A stretch of DNA of 64,000 bases. It comes from Agriterribacter humi (GTDB taxonomy: Bacteria; Bacteroidota; Bacteroidia; Chitinophagales; Chitinophagaceae). The stretch covers positions 558,001-622,000 of the forward strand of contig NZ_VOHQ01000001.1 in the NCBI RefSeq assembly GCF_009192765.1. The letters are read 5' to 3'. This document shows, one piece after another, positions 63,250 to 64,000 of the stretch (positions are counted from its first letter, which is position 1; each line of letters opens with the position of its first letter). The notes under the pieces were generated by a model. That model did not search any database, was not told the DNA's origin, and saw only the letters and a program-made list of their open reading frames with translations. The translations under genes and the position numbers were made by a program.

Positions 63250-64000
63250 TTGCATACTGCCCGGATCAATCTACGACTGCAAAAGATAGTAACTGTTATA
63301 GCAGTGGCTTTATTCATCATCAAAATCATTGCATGGTACCTTACCCGGTCTGTGGCTGTGCTTACAGATGCGCTGGAAAGTACAGTTAATGTAACAGCAG
63401 GATTTATCAGCCTTTTCGGTTTATATATTGCTGGCAAACCGCGCGATGCGAATCATCCTTACGGGCATGGCAAAGCCGAATTTCTATCCGCAGCCATAGA
63501 AGGCGCACTGATGATGATAGCAGGCGTTTTTATTATATATGAATCCATTCATCATTTTATTTATCCCCGGGAGTTAAAAAAATTAGACTTTGGTATTCTC
63601 CTCATAGCTGTTACAGCTATTATCAATTATATAGCCGGCGGCTATTGTATAAAAACAGGAAAACAAAACAATTCCCTGGCATTGGTTGCCAGCGGTAAGC
63701 ATTTGCAAAGCGATACTTGGTCTACTTTGGGCATTATAGCAGGACTGGCACTCATATGGTTTACCCACCTGCAATGGATAGACAGCACGATTGCCATTGG
63801 ATTTTCGTTTTTTATTATTTATACAGGTTACCGCATAGTAAGAAGTTCTGTGGCAGGCATAATGGATGAAGCCGACAAGGCCCTGTTGCAAAGAATGGTG
63901 GCATTGCTGAATGCCAACAGGCGGGTAAACTGGATTGACCTGCACAATCTGCGTATTATTAAATACGGCAATGTGCTGCACATGGATTGCCATCTTACAG
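63250..64000 (+). CDS. Cation diffusion facilitator transporter, cut by window end
   Basis: About 250 residues are visible and the frame is open to the end. TM helices, AVLTDALESTVNV (metal site A), HPYGHGKAEF and HLQSDTWST (second metal-binding helix) identify the CDF family. The metal is not predictable. There is no ATG: the TTG at 63250 is the nearest usual start, but the residues just upstream (KYSLL) look conserved, so a start such as ATA 63217 is possible. Confidence 0.8.
   Translation, partial: MHTARINLRLQKIVTVIAVALFIIKIIAWYLTRSVAVLTDALESTVNVTAGFISLFGLYIAGKPRDANHPYGHGKAEFLSAAIEGALMMIAGVFIIYESIHHFIYPRELKKLDFGILLIAVTAIINYIAGGYCIKTGKQNNSLALVASGKHLQSDTWSTLGIIAGLALIWFTHLQWIDSTIAIGFSFFIIYTGYRIVRSSVAGIMDEADKALLQRMVALLNANRRVNWIDLHNLRIIKYGNVLHMDCHLT

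Overview
The window looks like a chromosomal segment of a Bacteroidota bacterium, most like the Chitinophagaceae group. The reasons are: outer-membrane proteins that combine carboxypeptidase-like regulatory and plug-like modules; lipoproteins with a Cys right after a short signal; a fused SecDF; a NusB with a long N-terminal extension; a DUF5723 outer-membrane protein; a 7TMR-DISM sensor kinase; few Shine-Dalgarno sequences; and repeated TAnnTTTG elements (the Bacteroidota -7 box) upstream of starts. The content is mostly ordinary chromosome. I see no rRNA, tRNA, CRISPR array, prophage or intact transposon.

Layout. 1-2.2 kb: end of a macroglobulin/plug-type outer-membrane protein. 2.4-9.2 kb: a complete six-gene ebo (EDB-type) cluster on the minus strand in the order eboA-B-C-D-E-F, a set linked elsewhere to export or trafficking of a lipid-anchored or prenylated metabolite. 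9.3-13.3 kb: small accessory genes, an AraC regulator and a viral-type topoisomerase IB. 13.4-17.5 kb: TonB-dependent siderophore receptor, 0.9 kb of non-coding DNA, an MgtC-like protein. 18-26.7 kb: a 2911-residue cyclic beta-1,2-glucan synthase-like protein, then aconitase A. 30-33.4 kb: YncE-like beta-propeller and a PQQ dehydrogenase with an inserted cytochrome c. 33.6-43.6 kb: housekeeping block (groESL, nusB, DUF1573, yajC, coaE, cysteine desulfurase, glmM, PAP2, CNNM/TlyC). 43.7-49.6 kb: esterase, YigZ, ribD, secDF. 50-54 kb: serine hydrolase and a coupled sensor kinase/response regulator pair. 54.3-58.4 kb: a DUF5723 protein between two related lipoproteins, then a GH43. 58.5-64 kb: M13 peptidase, YggS, acyl-CoA dehydrogenase, a small basic secreted protein and a truncated cation diffusion facilitator.

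The most unusual signal is not a gene. Many intergenic gaps are filled with degenerate tandem 7-nt repeats (heptads). Several word families recur, for example CCTGAAA/CCTGTAA/CTTGAAA, AATTCGA/AATCCGA, GCAATCA/GCTATCA/GCTGTCA, TATTCAC/TTCTCAC, and TTACAAA/CCACAAA. They hold the 7-nt register over tens of bases while the word changes. By hand count, all five convergent gene pairs with a gap over 50 bp carry such a tract, but only one or two of seven divergent gaps do, and in six genes the stop codon lies at or inside a tract. I know of heptanucleotide STRRs in cyanobacteria but not of a described counterpart here.

Other points: an internally deleted glyoxalase-like gene, a Fur-like palindrome before yncE, a perfect 18-bp inverted repeat upstream of the sensor kinase, a long hairpin ending five bases before the esterase start, and altered metal-site residues in EboF. 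All function calls come from reading motifs by eye; no searches were run.
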